Counted from the stretch's first letter, positions 1 to 9,306 are shown. The stretch: DNA of 64,000 bases from Pseudodesulfovibrio hydrargyri (GCF_001874525.1 NZ_LKAQ01000004.1:62001-126000); one strand, 5' to 3'. The notes: generated by a model not told the origin, from the sequence alone. Made by a program: numbers and translations.

Positions 1-2
1 CG

Positions 3-776
3 ATCGCCTCTGCACCATGTGAACTTGATTGGGAACTTGGCCCTTGGCTATCGTCTTGGGAGTCCTCTGTTCCACCCGACATGCCTCGCTATTTCTACCA
101 CGGTGGGTTTAATCTAAGACCCTGCCTCCTAATCGGAAAAAACGTACTGGAGGAAACTGCTGAAGATATTTTTTGGGATGATCAATACTACGGCGTAGCT
201 GAAATAGCCAAAAACCTCATAGCGTGCTGGCCTAATCCCCCACTTGAGATCGCAAAGAGTATAGGGACCACATTAAAAAAATTACAATGGTTCATTTCAA
301 AAGAGGCTTCCCTTGACCCTCAAATTCGGGGTGCCTTAGAAGATTTGCTCGGTATTGTTTACGACGAACACACCGGCAACTATTCTGAAGAAGGACCATA
401 TGTTTTGATGGCCCAAAAGCCACTAGCACTTAAAAATGCTTATGAATCCATATCCGAAGGAGGGTGTGCATCCCCTTGTGAGATTATTCCTTGCCATGGA
501 GTCGCAGACCCAAGCTGGCGGTATATTTTACTCAACACGTATGGGAAACCACCTAGCATTGTGATGTCCCCCCGTGGCGCAACAATTACAGATCGACTTC
601 CCGATCTGCTTATGAATTATGAAGGAATAATCCCTGTTTCTCGTGAGTTTTATAACGATGTTGTTTTTACCTGCGCTCAAGCCTGTCGCAGCCCAGAGAC
701 CAACGTCCGTGAAATGAGAGACTTTGCGAAACGTTACGAAACTAGTTGGAAAGACAGCTTCTGGCACCCCCAATAA
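3..776 (+). CDS. Hypothetical protein, 5' end cut by window edge
   Basis: The frame is open from the first bases of the window, with no stop before an internal ATG at 81, so the gene probably begins outside the window and only its last 257 codons are seen. I do not recognise the family. The visible part is soluble, without membrane segments, rich in aromatic residues, with several cysteines in its second half (positions matching CASPCEIIPC and CAQAC). It is AT-rich like the genes to its right and faces them tail to tail, which suggests it belongs to the same acquired island. Its role is unknown. Confidence 0.6.
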   Translation: MASAPCELDWELGPWLSSWESSVPPDMPRYFYHGGFNLRPCLLIGKNVLEETAEDIFWDDQYYGVAEIAKNLIACWPNPPLEIAKSIGTTLKKLQWFISKEASLDPQIRGALEDLLGIVYDEHTGNYSEEGPYVLMAQKPLALKNAYESISEGGCASPCEIIPCHGVADPSWRYILLNTYGKPPSIVMSPRGATITDRLPDLLMNYEGIIPVSREFYNDVVFTCAQACRSPETNVREMRDFAKRYETSWKDSFWHPQ

Positions 777-903
777 TGGCAGCAGACACACAATCAAACG
801 ACTTCATAAGTCAACTTAATCATTTTGTGGGGTAAAGAAGTGCAGAAATCTTAAAAATTGTACATAGCATAGCAAAATTTGATCTTTAAGCCCAACTCAC
901 ATA

Positions 904-1761
904 TCAGCCACGCACATCTCTATTCACCAGCATGAACTCTGCGATACGTTTTGTCTGAAACCTTGTCCTATTAGGTAGCACTGCGGCAAAAGCCCGAATA
1001 ATGACTTCTTCTATCGTCTTTCTATTGTCAGCAAGTTCAGCAGGGAGCTTTTCATATCGGTAGTAATCCCAATTAGGGATTACTTCGTAACGCTGCCTAA
1101 GACGTTGAACAAGTTTACCGGCCTCACCAACGTACAATTCTCGTTTGTTCGTATCAATGAGGTAATAAATCACATTTGTAGCACCAAGTTCGTAGTCAAG
1201 CTCTTCCCTTGGCCGCCAGTTTTGCTGATAGGCTCGGCTACGCTTCTTGCCAAAGGCAGCATCATCGATTTCTTTAATCACTGGCGAACTAGCGAGTCTT
1301 TTGAACAACTCCGGGAAGGTGGGAAGCTGAGTATAATGTGCCGTAAAAAAGAATTCCTTGCGGGCCTGATCGAACTCTATGTCTAAGAATTCCCAGAAGG
1401 GAATCTCCTCTTCAAGCCCCTTACGTACTTTTCTCAAACGTCGCTCGATATCACGCATGAAGGACATTAAAAAAACGTCCTTCAATTGAGCCAGCAAATC
1501 ATCTTCATACCAAAGTCGAAAGTGAGGTGTCTTTCTTCCTTTTGCTTTCTCTGTGACAAAGCCTGCGTACCCATTCCCCTTATAACGGATAACGACCTCT
1601 GAACATTGGTTTTTCTTAGACCTGCAACCAGAGAATAGCGTTGGAATCCCCCACATTTGACTTGCCCATTTGGGAATAGCAGTCCCCCTACTTTCAAATA
1701 GTGAGGAATCAACTTTTTTTCTCCACAAAGGATGATCAACAAGGTAGCGCTCATTCTTCAT
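904..1761 (-). CDS. GIY-YIG domain nuclease-like protein
   Basis: A 285-residue protein with a C-terminal GIY-YIG-like segment at about residues 195-222: a strand containing VIYYLID, then LYVGEAG (the YIG half), then an arginine-containing helix. GIY-YIG folds are small endonuclease domains of homing, repair and restriction enzymes. The N-terminal 190 residues are not recognised. There is an AAGGAAG ribosome-binding site just upstream of the ATG. It is the last gene of a five-gene leftward operon (NurA-like, HerA, GHKL ATPase, radical SAM, this gene), with a 52-bp gap from the radical SAM gene. An effector nuclease role is inferred from context. The downstream catalytic glutamate may be in the FAAVLPN/IEEVII region, but I could not fix it. 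Confidence 0.7.
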   Translation of the reverse strand: MKNERYLVDHPLWRKKVDSSLFESRGTAIPKWASQMWGIPTLFSGCRSKKNQCSEVVIRYKGNGYAGFVTEKAKGRKTPHFRLWYEDDLLAQLKDVFLMSFMRDIERRLRKVRKGLEEEIPFWEFLDIEFDQARKEFFFTAHYTQLPTFPELFKRLASSPVIKEIDDAAFGKKRSRAYQQNWRPREELDYELGATNVIYYLIDTNKRELYVGEAGKLVQRLRQRYEVIPNWDYYRYEKLPAELADNRKTIEEVIIRAFAAVLPNRTRFQTKRIAEFMLVNRDVRG

Positions 1762-1813
1762 GCTGGCTTCCTTACCATGTTTTGTTCACGACTAAAGAGA
1801 AGGGCCAGATCAC

Positions 1814-3667
1814 TCAGTTCCTTAATGGTCGGTCGCGAGGTGTATCGCGGGTAATCTTATAGTAGCTAAGCACCTGTTGGATCATTGGGTCATCCGACAT
1901 TTCTTCAACAGCACCAAAAGTATTCGTCTCAATAATTTGATTTACTGTTCCACGTTGCTGAGTGGATAACAATTGGTAATCATTCCACCAATCTTCAGTC
2001 TGTCCGGTATCTTTGTAGTAAAATCGGTAAACAATAAATGCCTCGGGCATATACATAAGCTTGAAGAACTCATCTTCAGTCTTCCCAAATGCCTCATAAA
2101 AAAACGACAGCCCTTTTCCTATCTTACCTTTTGTTGCATTCAGGATAGCCTGAACAGCCCGTATAAATTTTTTATTCCAATGGATGCCAATATAATTTCT
2201 GTTTTTAAAAAAAGCGGTGTCTTTGATGGGATGATACTTCATTGGAAATGAGTAAATACCAACCCCAAGCTCATCGCACAGCTCCACATTCAGTTTAAGT
2301 CTTTTGTAAAGCTCTATAGGTTCATCTTCAAAGTTATACAGCAGATAGTTCGACATAGATCTAATGCCATGTTTAGCTGCTGTGCGAACAGCCTTCTCGT
2401 AGACATCTTTTGATCGATACGAATCAAAAGCTATCCTCAGTGGCTTAATTGCTATCTCCGCTAACTTTTTTACCTTATCTTCTGTTAGTCTCCGCGCATC
2501 AACACCTTGGTTAAAATCGACGTATCGTGCCAAAAACCGTTTTTTGTAAACACGAGAAAAAAGTTCTTTTACATCGTCATGAACAGCAAGAACGCTTGCT
2601 TTAGTGGCGGTATCTGGATGTAACAGTTTATTACTTGCCAGCAACTGAACCAGAATACGAGAGTCTTCGCCTGATATTTTTTCTTGAAGAATATCGTACT
2701 GCTTGACAATAGCCTTTACGTAACCTCGATCGTTATCCCCTGACAACAGACCTCGATAGAATGTCTCATACTCATTGGGAGGGGTGTATTTCGCTCCTCT
2801 TCCGAAACCACAGGCCTTAATTTCATCAATAATATCGTCGAATCGTTCAGAGGCTAGTACGTTGTTGTCTAGCAATAACAAGTTACGCTTCTGCCCGAAC
2901 TTTCGGTCTACATATTCTATCTGAGACTTAAGATTTATATAGTCCTGGTACGCAGGCTCAAGAGTAGGAACGGCACAGAATCGACAGCGGTTTGGACATC
3001 CTCTGGTCATATAAGCGTAATAGCCGTTATTTTCGGGATATACGTAATCAATTTCTGTGAGAATCGAATAATCTAACGGAAGGTGGTCAATAACAATCTC
3101 ATTATCATCGAGAACGCCCGGCACATCTAACAAGCCAATATGTGGAGAAATGCCAGTTGCAGATTTCACGTCCTCCGGCACAACGCTCGCGGCTATCCCG
3201 CCGACTAAAACCTCATCGGCAGACTTGCATAGCAGCTTAAAACTATTGATTGTTTCCACCAATACTTGCCAGTGAAATGTAAATAGGGATGTGATACAAA
3301 TCCTGTCCCACTTGGGGTTCTTGAGGTAGTCCTTATGCAAATATTGAGAGCGGTACTTGCCGAGGACCTCAACAATGCCTCCCCAATCATCAAGGCGTTC
3401 GATATGCTCCAAGTTCTTTGAAAACCCACGTTTGATGTAACCCAAGATTAGCCCTTTATGCTCAGACCAATCTACACCACTCTCCATGGCTTTAGATTCA
3501 TCTAAAAAATCTAAATAAAGGCTCTCAAGGACAAAAGTTGAAAAATCACCTTTGTAGAAACGAACAGAGTCACCTAATATTTTGTGATAAGTAGATAGCT
3601 TCATCAATCCCATCGGGGGATACTTATTCTTATAATTAGGTTCAATTAAAAGTATTTTTCTTGCCAT
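1814..3667 (-). CDS. B12-binding-like/radical SAM protein of defence-type operon
   Basis: A 617-residue protein. The N-terminus (KILLIEPNY, then PPMGLMKLSTY) resembles the cobalamin-binding-like fold found ahead of many radical SAM domains. At about residues 223-230 it has the radical SAM iron-sulfur motif RGCPNRCRFC (C-x3-C-x2-C), which binds the [4Fe-4S] cluster that cleaves S-adenosylmethionine. A C-terminal region of some 300 residues has no domain I can name. The start overlaps the 3' end of the GHKL ATPase gene by 26 bp, so the two are probably translated together. The substrate is unknown; modification of DNA, a nucleotide or a partner protein are all possible. Radical SAM enzymes do occur in defence (viperins), but this one lacks viperin-like context and length. 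Confidence 0.75.
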   Translation of the reverse strand: MARKILLIEPNYKNKYPPMGLMKLSTYHKILGDSVRFYKGDFSTFVLESLYLDFLDESKAMESGVDWSEHKGLILGYIKRGFSKNLEHIERLDDWGGIVEVLGKYRSQYLHKDYLKNPKWDRICITSLFTFHWQVLVETINSFKLLCKSADEVLVGGIAASVVPEDVKSATGISPHIGLLDVPGVLDDNEIVIDHLPLDYSILTEIDYVYPENNGYYAYMTRGCPNRCRFCAVPTLEPAYQDYINLKSQIEYVDRKFGQKRNLLLLDNNVLASERFDDIIDEIKACGFGRGAKYTPPNEYETFYRGLLSGDNDRGYVKAIVKQYDILQEKISGEDSRILVQLLASNKLLHPDTATKASVLAVHDDVKELFSRVYKKRFLARYVDFNQGVDARRLTEDKVKKLAEIAIKPLRIAFDSYRSKDVYEKAVRTAAKHGIRSMSNYLLYNFEDEPIELYKRLKLNVELCDELGVGIYSFPMKYHPIKDTAFFKNRNYIGIHWNKKFIRAVQAILNATKGKIGKGLSFFYEAFGKTEDEFFKLMYMPEAFIVYRFYYKDTGQTEDWWNDYQLLSTQQRGTVNQIIETNTFGAVEEMSDDPMIQQVLSYYKITRDTPRDRPLRN

Positions 3668-5240
3668 TACATTTCAGCTCTTCTTGTATAGCGCCAATAA
3701 CACGAGAGCTTTGATCTTCTTTCAAAACATCTCTAATTACAGAATAGATTCTTGAGACCAATTTACGCTCTTTTTTGGCAAGAGCAGTTAGCTCGTCGGT
3801 CATAAATTGCGACTTCTTTTTGCTGCTCGTTTTCTGTGTGTTTCTAGTCGTCTTTGCTGAACTGTCAAGTCCAACACCATGTTTACCCTCCACGATACTA
3901 AGCACCTGTTGAATGCTGGCGTCCTCTGTGGCCTTTTCTCTCCAATTATCAAGTCGCTTTTTAGCTGTATTGGCTTTTTTCTCATATTGGCCAAGCTGCA
4001 CTTCTAATTCATTCTTCTCATCAGTGTTAACCCAAAGCCCTTTTTTTTCCTTTTCAACGAATTGCTCCTGCTTCTCTAAAAAAGTGCCCTGAGCCCTTAA
4101 AGCACTTTTGATATTCGATGCTGCGTAATAGAGCTTGTGAAGGGTCTCGCCAAAGAACCATCTGAGTTCTTCTTCAAACTCCACTCTAATCTCATTCTCG
4201 TTAAAATAATCGCGTCTACCATTTGGAATCAGATCAGGATGCAGTGCGTGTACTTCCCCCAAAAAATAATGTGTTCCACGCGACTCCTTAAAGAGTTTTG
4301 CGAGACAATCGCTGCCACCAATCTGAATATTCCCTTTCCGCAAGCGTATTCCTCGCATGCGATTGAACGCTTGAGGTATTTGTCGTTCAAATGAGCTCAC
4401 CCCGTACCACATCCAGGCTAGCGGTTCTCCTCCTGAAGTCTTGAATTCTCGATACTTAATATCTACAATCTCATCATACTTGCGCTTCTTGCTGTCTGAT
4501 TTTTCATATAAATCATTGACATAGGGCTTTAGCATATCCTCGCCATTTACAAATATATTATACTCGTCAAAAGTATACCCCTTCTCTCTGGCATATTCGT
4601 ATATTCTTTTATCAAATATGAAATTGTTATTAATTGGGATCGGGGTGTTCTCAGATATATATTCTTTGACTCGATCAACATTCAGTAAATCTTCATTCTC
4701 TTTCTTTATGCCAACAAGCTCTACTTTAAAAAAATGTTCATCTTCCGAGCAAGGCTCTTCTCTGTAATCGATAATATCCAGTAAAATAGTCTCAGCATCA
4801 TCCCGAACACTGCTGTCATTGATCAACTGCATACATTTTTGCGCATTCCACTCCATTACAGTCTTAACGTCTTCCCCTGCTGCGGATGTTACAAAACGAA
4901 GGGTGTCACAGTATGCTAAACCACCAAGACGTCCGATCCCTCTGAATCCCTTATTTTGTTCACGCTTCTTTTTCGAATCCGCAACATCAGCCAACTCCGT
5001 GTGAACCAAGGCCTTTTCAATACCAGTAGCATTGTCTTCAATTCTAATAAGCCTCTTTTTCTTATCAATTGAGATATCTATCTTTGGGGAATCGCCATCT
5101 CCATAGAGTCCATTATCTACTGCTATATCAATCTGATCAGCACTATTTTGAATATACTCCCTGTATACGATACGGGAGTCCTGGTACATACCCGATGTCA
5201 GGTTCTCAATGACATTTTTTCCAAACTTAATTTTACCCAC
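3642..5240 (-). CDS. GHKL (Hsp90/MORC-type) ATPase
   Basis: A 532-residue protein with the Bergerat ATP-binding fold at its N-terminus. The N box is YREYIQNSAD (about residues 27-36), the G1 motif is IEDNATGI, and the glycine-rich lid is GFRGIGRLGG. A central region (SFERQIPQAFNRMRGIRLRKG) resembles the second domain of MORC/MutL-like ATPases, and the C-terminal 150 residues are charged and predicted coiled coil. Such ATPases act as nucleotide-gated clamps and occur in several restriction-linked cassettes. The start is a GTG with a GGAGAG ribosome-binding site, 13 bp after the HerA gene. The neighbours suggest a DNA clamp or sensor subunit working with HerA and NurA; that is inference. Confidence 0.75.
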   Translation of the reverse strand: MGKIKFGKNVIENLTSGMYQDSRIVYREYIQNSADQIDIAVDNGLYGDGDSPKIDISIDKKKRLIRIEDNATGIEKALVHTELADVADSKKKREQNKGFRGIGRLGGLAYCDTLRFVTSAAGEDVKTVMEWNAQKCMQLINDSSVRDDAETILLDIIDYREEPCSEDEHFFKVELVGIKKENEDLLNVDRVKEYISENTPIPINNNFIFDKRIYEYAREKGYTFDEYNIFVNGEDMLKPYVNDLYEKSDSKKRKYDEIVDIKYREFKTSGGEPLAWMWYGVSSFERQIPQAFNRMRGIRLRKGNIQIGGSDCLAKLFKESRGTHYFLGEVHALHPDLIPNGRRDYFNENEIRVEFEEELRWFFGETLHKLYYAASNIKSALRAQGTFLEKQEQFVEKEKKGLWVNTDEKNELEVQLGQYEKKANTAKKRLDNWREKATEDASIQQVLSIVEGKHGVGLDSSAKTTRNTQKTSSKKKSQFMTDELTALAKKERKLVSRIYSVIRDVLKEDQSSRVIGAIQEELKCNGKKNTFN

Positions 5241-5253
5241 GCCAAACTCTCCG

Positions 5254-6924
5254 CTACTTGAATTGCTTGTAAATCGGTTTGGGAAACTTCACATTTAACA
5301 CCGATCTAAATATCGGATTCTGTATCAAATACTCTCCAGGCTTCAGTCTTGTCATCATACTTTTATATACCGCTGGTATATATCTATAATCACTTCTTGC
5401 CACTTCTATAGAGTTAGTTCTCCCATACGCAAAGGTGGAGCAGTTTCCCGTAACCCTTTGGTGAATCGCACTTTTAAATTGTTCTGCCCCAAAAAGGATG
5501 ACACCTAATGATCGCCCACGCTCTGCGATATCTAATATTTGCCTTAATATTGGAGAATTTTTTGGCACCTCACTAGAGGCAAACTTATTCAACTCATCAA
5601 TGAAAATTATTATCTTTGATGGTGCATCCCCATTCTCTGTAAAGTCCTTAACTCCAAGACATAAATCATATAATTCTTTGATGGTATTGCCGAAAACAAA
5701 TGCTTGCATATCAGTATTTAATTTAGCGACATCTACTACAAAGACATCGTTGCGTTTAATCCCTGCAATCTTATCGGCTATACGGGTTTCCCCTTCCTCT
5801 TCGTTCGGAGATGAGAAGATCACATTGCCCTGAATTGTCTTCTTAATTAAACGGGTAAACTTACGCCAACTACCAACAGTAATATCTCTCGAACCTCGTG
5901 TTTGCCCAGCGGTGCCTAATTCCTCCAATCGTTGGATAAACTCATTCCAAGTCGTAATTCGACTAAAATCAGAATCCTCTCTCAGAATCTCACTCAAGAT
6001 TGAGTCCATCGTTTGATGGCTGTCATCAATATTTGCGAAAAGTAAATCTAGCCCTTCTTTGTCCATTTGGTAGTCATATTTGTACTGAAAAGCTCTCCCA
6101 AACTTCTTCTGCTTTTCAAACAACTCTTGCTGCACATAGGAATTCAAACTCCTCTTGTCAGAATATGGATATAAGTAATGTACCTGGCGAAATGGCTTTG
6201 GCTCAATCCCAAGCATTTCATAACAGGCTTCTACTTGCTCTCTTTCGTCGTCACTCTCAAACTCATTATCGAGATCCAACGCCAACAAATCCTGTCCTTT
6301 CACGTTAAACACCACGAATGCAACATTTTCATCGGTCTCATTGTTCACTAGCTTACTCTGGAGAGCTTTCAGCAGAAACATGCCGTATGACGTTTTGGCA
6401 GCAAGGCCGGAAATGCCTGAGATATTCAGATGGGCTCCTTCTGGACCAATCAGGAAATTTGAATCTATTGGCACAGGGAGAGTGACCTTCTCATGATCCT
6501 TAACCCCCCCATACATCTCCAAGTACCCACAAATTAGGGGATTATTGATCTTATCGAGACCGAGAGCATATGAAATCTCGTCTTTTGAAGCCAAATAGAC
6601 CTTTGCATTATTTTGAGCTGGGATAAAAATATCCTTGGTATTCCCTACAACATTTGCCTTTACATAGTTCATCCCGACTCGATGTGTTCTTTCAGTAACG
6701 TTCACATCCCCAAAATCAGACGAGATGTAACTCGTTAAAAAACTAGCAGCATCAGTTATATGAGATATTTCTTCTATGACAGCAAATGTCTCGCTCCCAT
6801 CCACATGTTCAACTTTTACGACATCAAAAGGATTTAGAATAAAATCTCTTTTTGTCCAAAAGTAAAAGGTATCGATTGTCGTGGGATTCTTCTCTGTCGC
6901 GATGACTCTTCCTATCAACTTCAT
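5254..6924 (-). CDS. HerA-like DNA translocase ATPase
   Basis: A 556-residue protein of the FtsK-HerA ATPase type. The N-terminus (KLIGRVIATEKNPT, then a small beta-rich domain) matches the HerA barrel that docks NurA. A Walker A-like loop, GISGLAAKTS, lies at about residue 170, and Walker B, IIIFIDELNKF, at about residue 440, followed by a sensor region (GVILFGAEQ). The Walker A loop is GxxGxxxKT(S), slightly off the usual GxxGxGKS. An AGGAG ribosome-binding site precedes the ATG. The gene is 9 bp after the NurA-like gene and 13 bp before the GHKL ATPase. HerA hexamers pump DNA for a partner nuclease; here the partner is presumably the NurA-like protein. Confidence 0.85.
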   Translation of the reverse strand: MKLIGRVIATEKNPTTIDTFYFWTKRDFILNPFDVVKVEHVDGSETFAVIEEISHITDAASFLTSYISSDFGDVNVTERTHRVGMNYVKANVVGNTKDIFIPAQNNAKVYLASKDEISYALGLDKINNPLICGYLEMYGGVKDHEKVTLPVPIDSNFLIGPEGAHLNISGISGLAAKTSYGMFLLKALQSKLVNNETDENVAFVVFNVKGQDLLALDLDNEFESDDEREQVEACYEMLGIEPKPFRQVHYLYPYSDKRSLNSYVQQELFEKQKKFGRAFQYKYDYQMDKEGLDLLFANIDDSHQTMDSILSEILREDSDFSRITTWNEFIQRLEELGTAGQTRGSRDITVGSWRKFTRLIKKTIQGNVIFSSPNEEEGETRIADKIAGIKRNDVFVVDVAKLNTDMQAFVFGNTIKELYDLCLGVKDFTENGDAPSKIIIFIDELNKFASSEVPKNSPILRQILDIAERGRSLGVILFGAEQFKSAIHQRVTGNCSTFAYGRTNSIEVARSDYRYIPAVYKSMMTRLKPGEYLIQNPIFRSVLNVKFPKPIYKQFK

Positions 6925-6933
6925 GGCGTGCTC

Positions 6934-8079
6934 CTAGAACAACTGGAGAAAAAAGTTACTGCTCAAATAATGGCTTTTCACATATGATTCGGTCAAATAT
7001 ACAGGATAAATATGGTTTGCCCATCTTGCATCGGCACCATAGCAGACTGGATTTCTCTCGTTCAAAAGGTGAGCTGAAATTTTATCTATCTCAGCCGAAT
7101 CAAGACCTTCTCTTTGAGCTTTTTCATCAGTGATCACCTTCTCGACCTTAAGAATCCCATCAAAAATATTTTGTGTGTATTTTGCATCCTGTATGCGCAA
7201 ATACCAGATTGCAAAGCTTACATCGCCAACGTTTCCAGATTGGTACATATATGCAGGAGTACGTTCATATAGTTTTAATTTGGCGACGATATCCGAATTC
7301 GATCCCCCACCCTTCACTTTGCATTTAGTGGGGTTAAATGATTTCGAAACGCCCACAACATATTTGTAGTTATTTGCAATATGCTTCTCGCTCAAATTCA
7401 AAGCTTGCTTATTATGGATATCTCTTCGATATTCCAATGATCCGTCTTTAATGAGGTAATTACTCTGATCTAACTTCTTTTGAGATACAAGTTCAGCAAC
7501 AGCTATCTTCTCTAGCTCTGTCATATAATCTTGAATTGCAGCTATGCCTTTATTCTCTAATTTCTCATCTTCTTTTGTTGAGTAGGTAAGAATGTCGTCA
7601 AATGTAAACTGACCACTAGTTGAGTGAGATATCGAATTCACTTTTGCCAACCAATGCGCACACCGCTTAGATGTGTTCCAGCCATCTTTGTTGGCTTTGT
7701 CTGGCAACACAATCAGATTCCGCTTGCGCAGCTGTTCTTCGGCCATCTCTCTGTCAACTCGCCTACAGCAGCCCACCCCTACCTGCCCTGCCAACACCGG
7801 ATAAACATTTTTTGTATAGGAAAAATCATCCACTTTATAAGTACGCCTCGAACCATCCAAAAAATACGTAAAAATAGACTCCTGCTCCCCCACAAGCTGA
7901 GCTTTACTTTTAAGATTAATGGGGGTCTTGTGATTTTCGGTTTCACCATGGCTCTTCCAGACAACCTCGCGTTCATCGTATTTAATCCCAGGCATCTTGA
8001 CTGTCTCATACGAGTAACGATGCGAGTTATACCGCTTAGCGTGGGTTTCCTTCTCAAGGACGTCTAGTATTTTTCCCAT
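6934..8079 (-). CDS. NurA-like nuclease paired with HerA
   Basis: A 381-residue protein with NurA-type features: a FLDGSRRTY strand at about residues 72-80 (the DGS aspartate is a metal ligand in NurA), a following YPVLAGQVGVGCCRR segment like the second core strand, and a late LDSAEI/WANHIYPVYLTE region resembling the NurA C-terminal helix that meets HerA. NurA is a 5'-3' nuclease that works inside or beside the HerA ring. The gene is first in the tight operon, with HerA starting 9 bp after its stop. The ribosome-binding site is weak. The assignment rests on motifs and on the HerA neighbour; the metal ligands were not confirmed by alignment. Confidence 0.7.
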   Translation of the reverse strand: MGKILDVLEKETHAKRYNSHRYSYETVKMPGIKYDEREVVWKSHGETENHKTPINLKSKAQLVGEQESIFTYFLDGSRRTYKVDDFSYTKNVYPVLAGQVGVGCCRRVDREMAEEQLRKRNLIVLPDKANKDGWNTSKRCAHWLAKVNSISHSTSGQFTFDDILTYSTKEDEKLENKGIAAIQDYMTELEKIAVAELVSQKKLDQSNYLIKDGSLEYRRDIHNKQALNLSEKHIANNYKYVVGVSKSFNPTKCKVKGGGSNSDIVAKLKLYERTPAYMYQSGNVGDVSFAIWYLRIQDAKYTQNIFDGILKVEKVITDEKAQREGLDSAEIDKISAHLLNERNPVCYGADARWANHIYPVYLTESYVKSHYLSSNFFLQLF

Positions 8080-8296
8080 AAGACTTATCTCTATGTGTTA
8101 TCTAATGAAAGCACCCGAACTCAGCACTGGTAACTGTCAAATATTCTTTAACTTTGTCTTACCAATTATTTTAGTGAGCTACCAGAACTTATCGATTTGA
8201 GAGGGAGTAAATTTTGCCAACTTCCCCGGTAATCCCCCCAATTAATGGCAGGGGTTAAGCCACCCTGAACATTGCAGTTACAAACGAAAAATGACA

Positions 8297-9217
8297 CTAC
8301 TCTCCCATAAAAACGCCTGTATTAGGCGTCTTCATCGCTTCAATCCACTTTTTGACAGTATCCCTGTCAGCTTCTTCGATCGGATACCCTCTGGCACCCA
8401 GATCCTGCTTAGCGCCAGGAGAAATTGCCGAAGTCGTCACGATAAGACCTGACTCAGCATCTTCATGAACAACATCAGCCCATAAAGCTTTAACAACAGT
8501 TCGCCCAACTTTTGATTTTGTTCTCTTGCATTGAACCAATATGACTTCAGGGTCAGACGCCTCCTTGCTCTCTTTGTACACCCGGATATCGACGCCGCCA
8601 TCATCTCGTCCAGGCCCTATCTCCACCCTGAAGCCTTCTCTTTCAAAAAACTCTGCCGTCAGCCCTTCGAATTTTCTCCAGTGCAAATCATCAATGGCAA
8701 AAAAATTCTGATGCAAATAATCGATAAACCGCTGGTCAATATAGCTCCCATGCTCTGCCTCAAGAGATGAGCTTTCAAACAGATCCTTCAACTTAACGGG
8801 ATCCTTATATTCAAGCCGCCTCACTTTCCCCCATGGGCTAATATGCATTTGATGATTTGCAGAGCTCAGAAGATTTTCAGCCATTTCTACTCCCTGTTTT
8901 CCAAGCTTCGCAGCTTCAATCAAGAACGCAGTCGGATCAATCTTATTGTCTTTGACACTATCTGAATTTGCTAAGGTAGCCTTCATAAACGCCACAAAAG
9001 ACTTCATAACTTTTTCGTAAATGGCAACCTTATTTGGATCATCTTTAATAGCATGGAACATCAGAATATGTTGAGGGATCGTGGTTGGGTTATCAATATT
9101 CCCAACCTTGAACAAAAGATCAGCCACCAACTGCTCAATATCTGTTGAATAAAGCCTTTTAAAACCATCCCCATCCAACATGCTGACTGTTTCGTGCTCA
9201 GCTAACAAATTCTTCAT
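8297..9217 (-). CDS. Mrr-type restriction endonuclease (probably N-terminally frameshifted)
   Basis: The open frame gives 306 residues. The C-terminal 130 residues form an Mrr_cat restriction endonuclease fold: KFEGLTAEFFEREGF, then GRDDGGVDI (metal-binding aspartate at about residue 205), then VILVQCKR (the Q-x-K catalytic pair near residue 226) and a conserved VTTSAISPGA strand. This fold cleaves foreign or modified DNA. The N-terminal 170 residues are not recognised. The ATG at 9217 has no ribosome-binding site; a strong one lies further upstream, before an ATG at 9306 in another frame (see the adjacent fragment). The gene is AT-rich, lies 217 bp upstream of the NurA-like gene and is probably part of the same island, though perhaps a separate transcription unit. 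Confidence 0.8.
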   Translation of the reverse strand: MKNLLAEHETVSMLDGDGFKRLYSTDIEQLVADLLFKVGNIDNPTTIPQHILMFHAIKDDPNKVAIYEKVMKSFVAFMKATLANSDSVKDNKIDPTAFLIEAAKLGKQGVEMAENLLSSANHQMHISPWGKVRRLEYKDPVKLKDLFESSSLEAEHGSYIDQRFIDYLHQNFFAIDDLHWRKFEGLTAEFFEREGFRVEIGPGRDDGGVDIRVYKESKEASDPEVILVQCKRTKSKVGRTVVKALWADVVHEDAESGLIVTTSAISPGAKQDLGARGYPIEEADRDTVKKWIEAMKTPNTGVFMGE

Positions 9218-9306
9218 TTCATCGGTCGAAAGAATAACCCCTGATTTATACCCCCAATCTCACTTACTGAAGCTCTAAGCTCTTTACCAGACAATAAAAT
9301 AGCCAT
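9214..9306 (-). pseudogene. Detached N-terminus of the Mrr-type endonuclease gene
   Basis: An ATG at 9306 is preceded by a near-perfect ribosome-binding site (AAGGAGT at about 9312-9318) and opens a 30-codon frame starting MAILLSGKELRAS. It ends where the Mrr-type frame begins. If one extra G is placed in the run of five Gs (minus strand) at 9251-9255, the reading continues as a glycine and then YKSGVILSTDEMKN into the endonuclease. The simplest view is that the intact gene starts at 9306 and that one base was lost in the G run, through a real mutation, phase variation or a sequencing error. Confidence 0.55.

Noticed and set aside
9251..9255. Programmed frameshifting in the endonuclease gene
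   Set aside because: A run of five Gs without a slippery heptamer or downstream structure gives little support; simple base loss is more likely.
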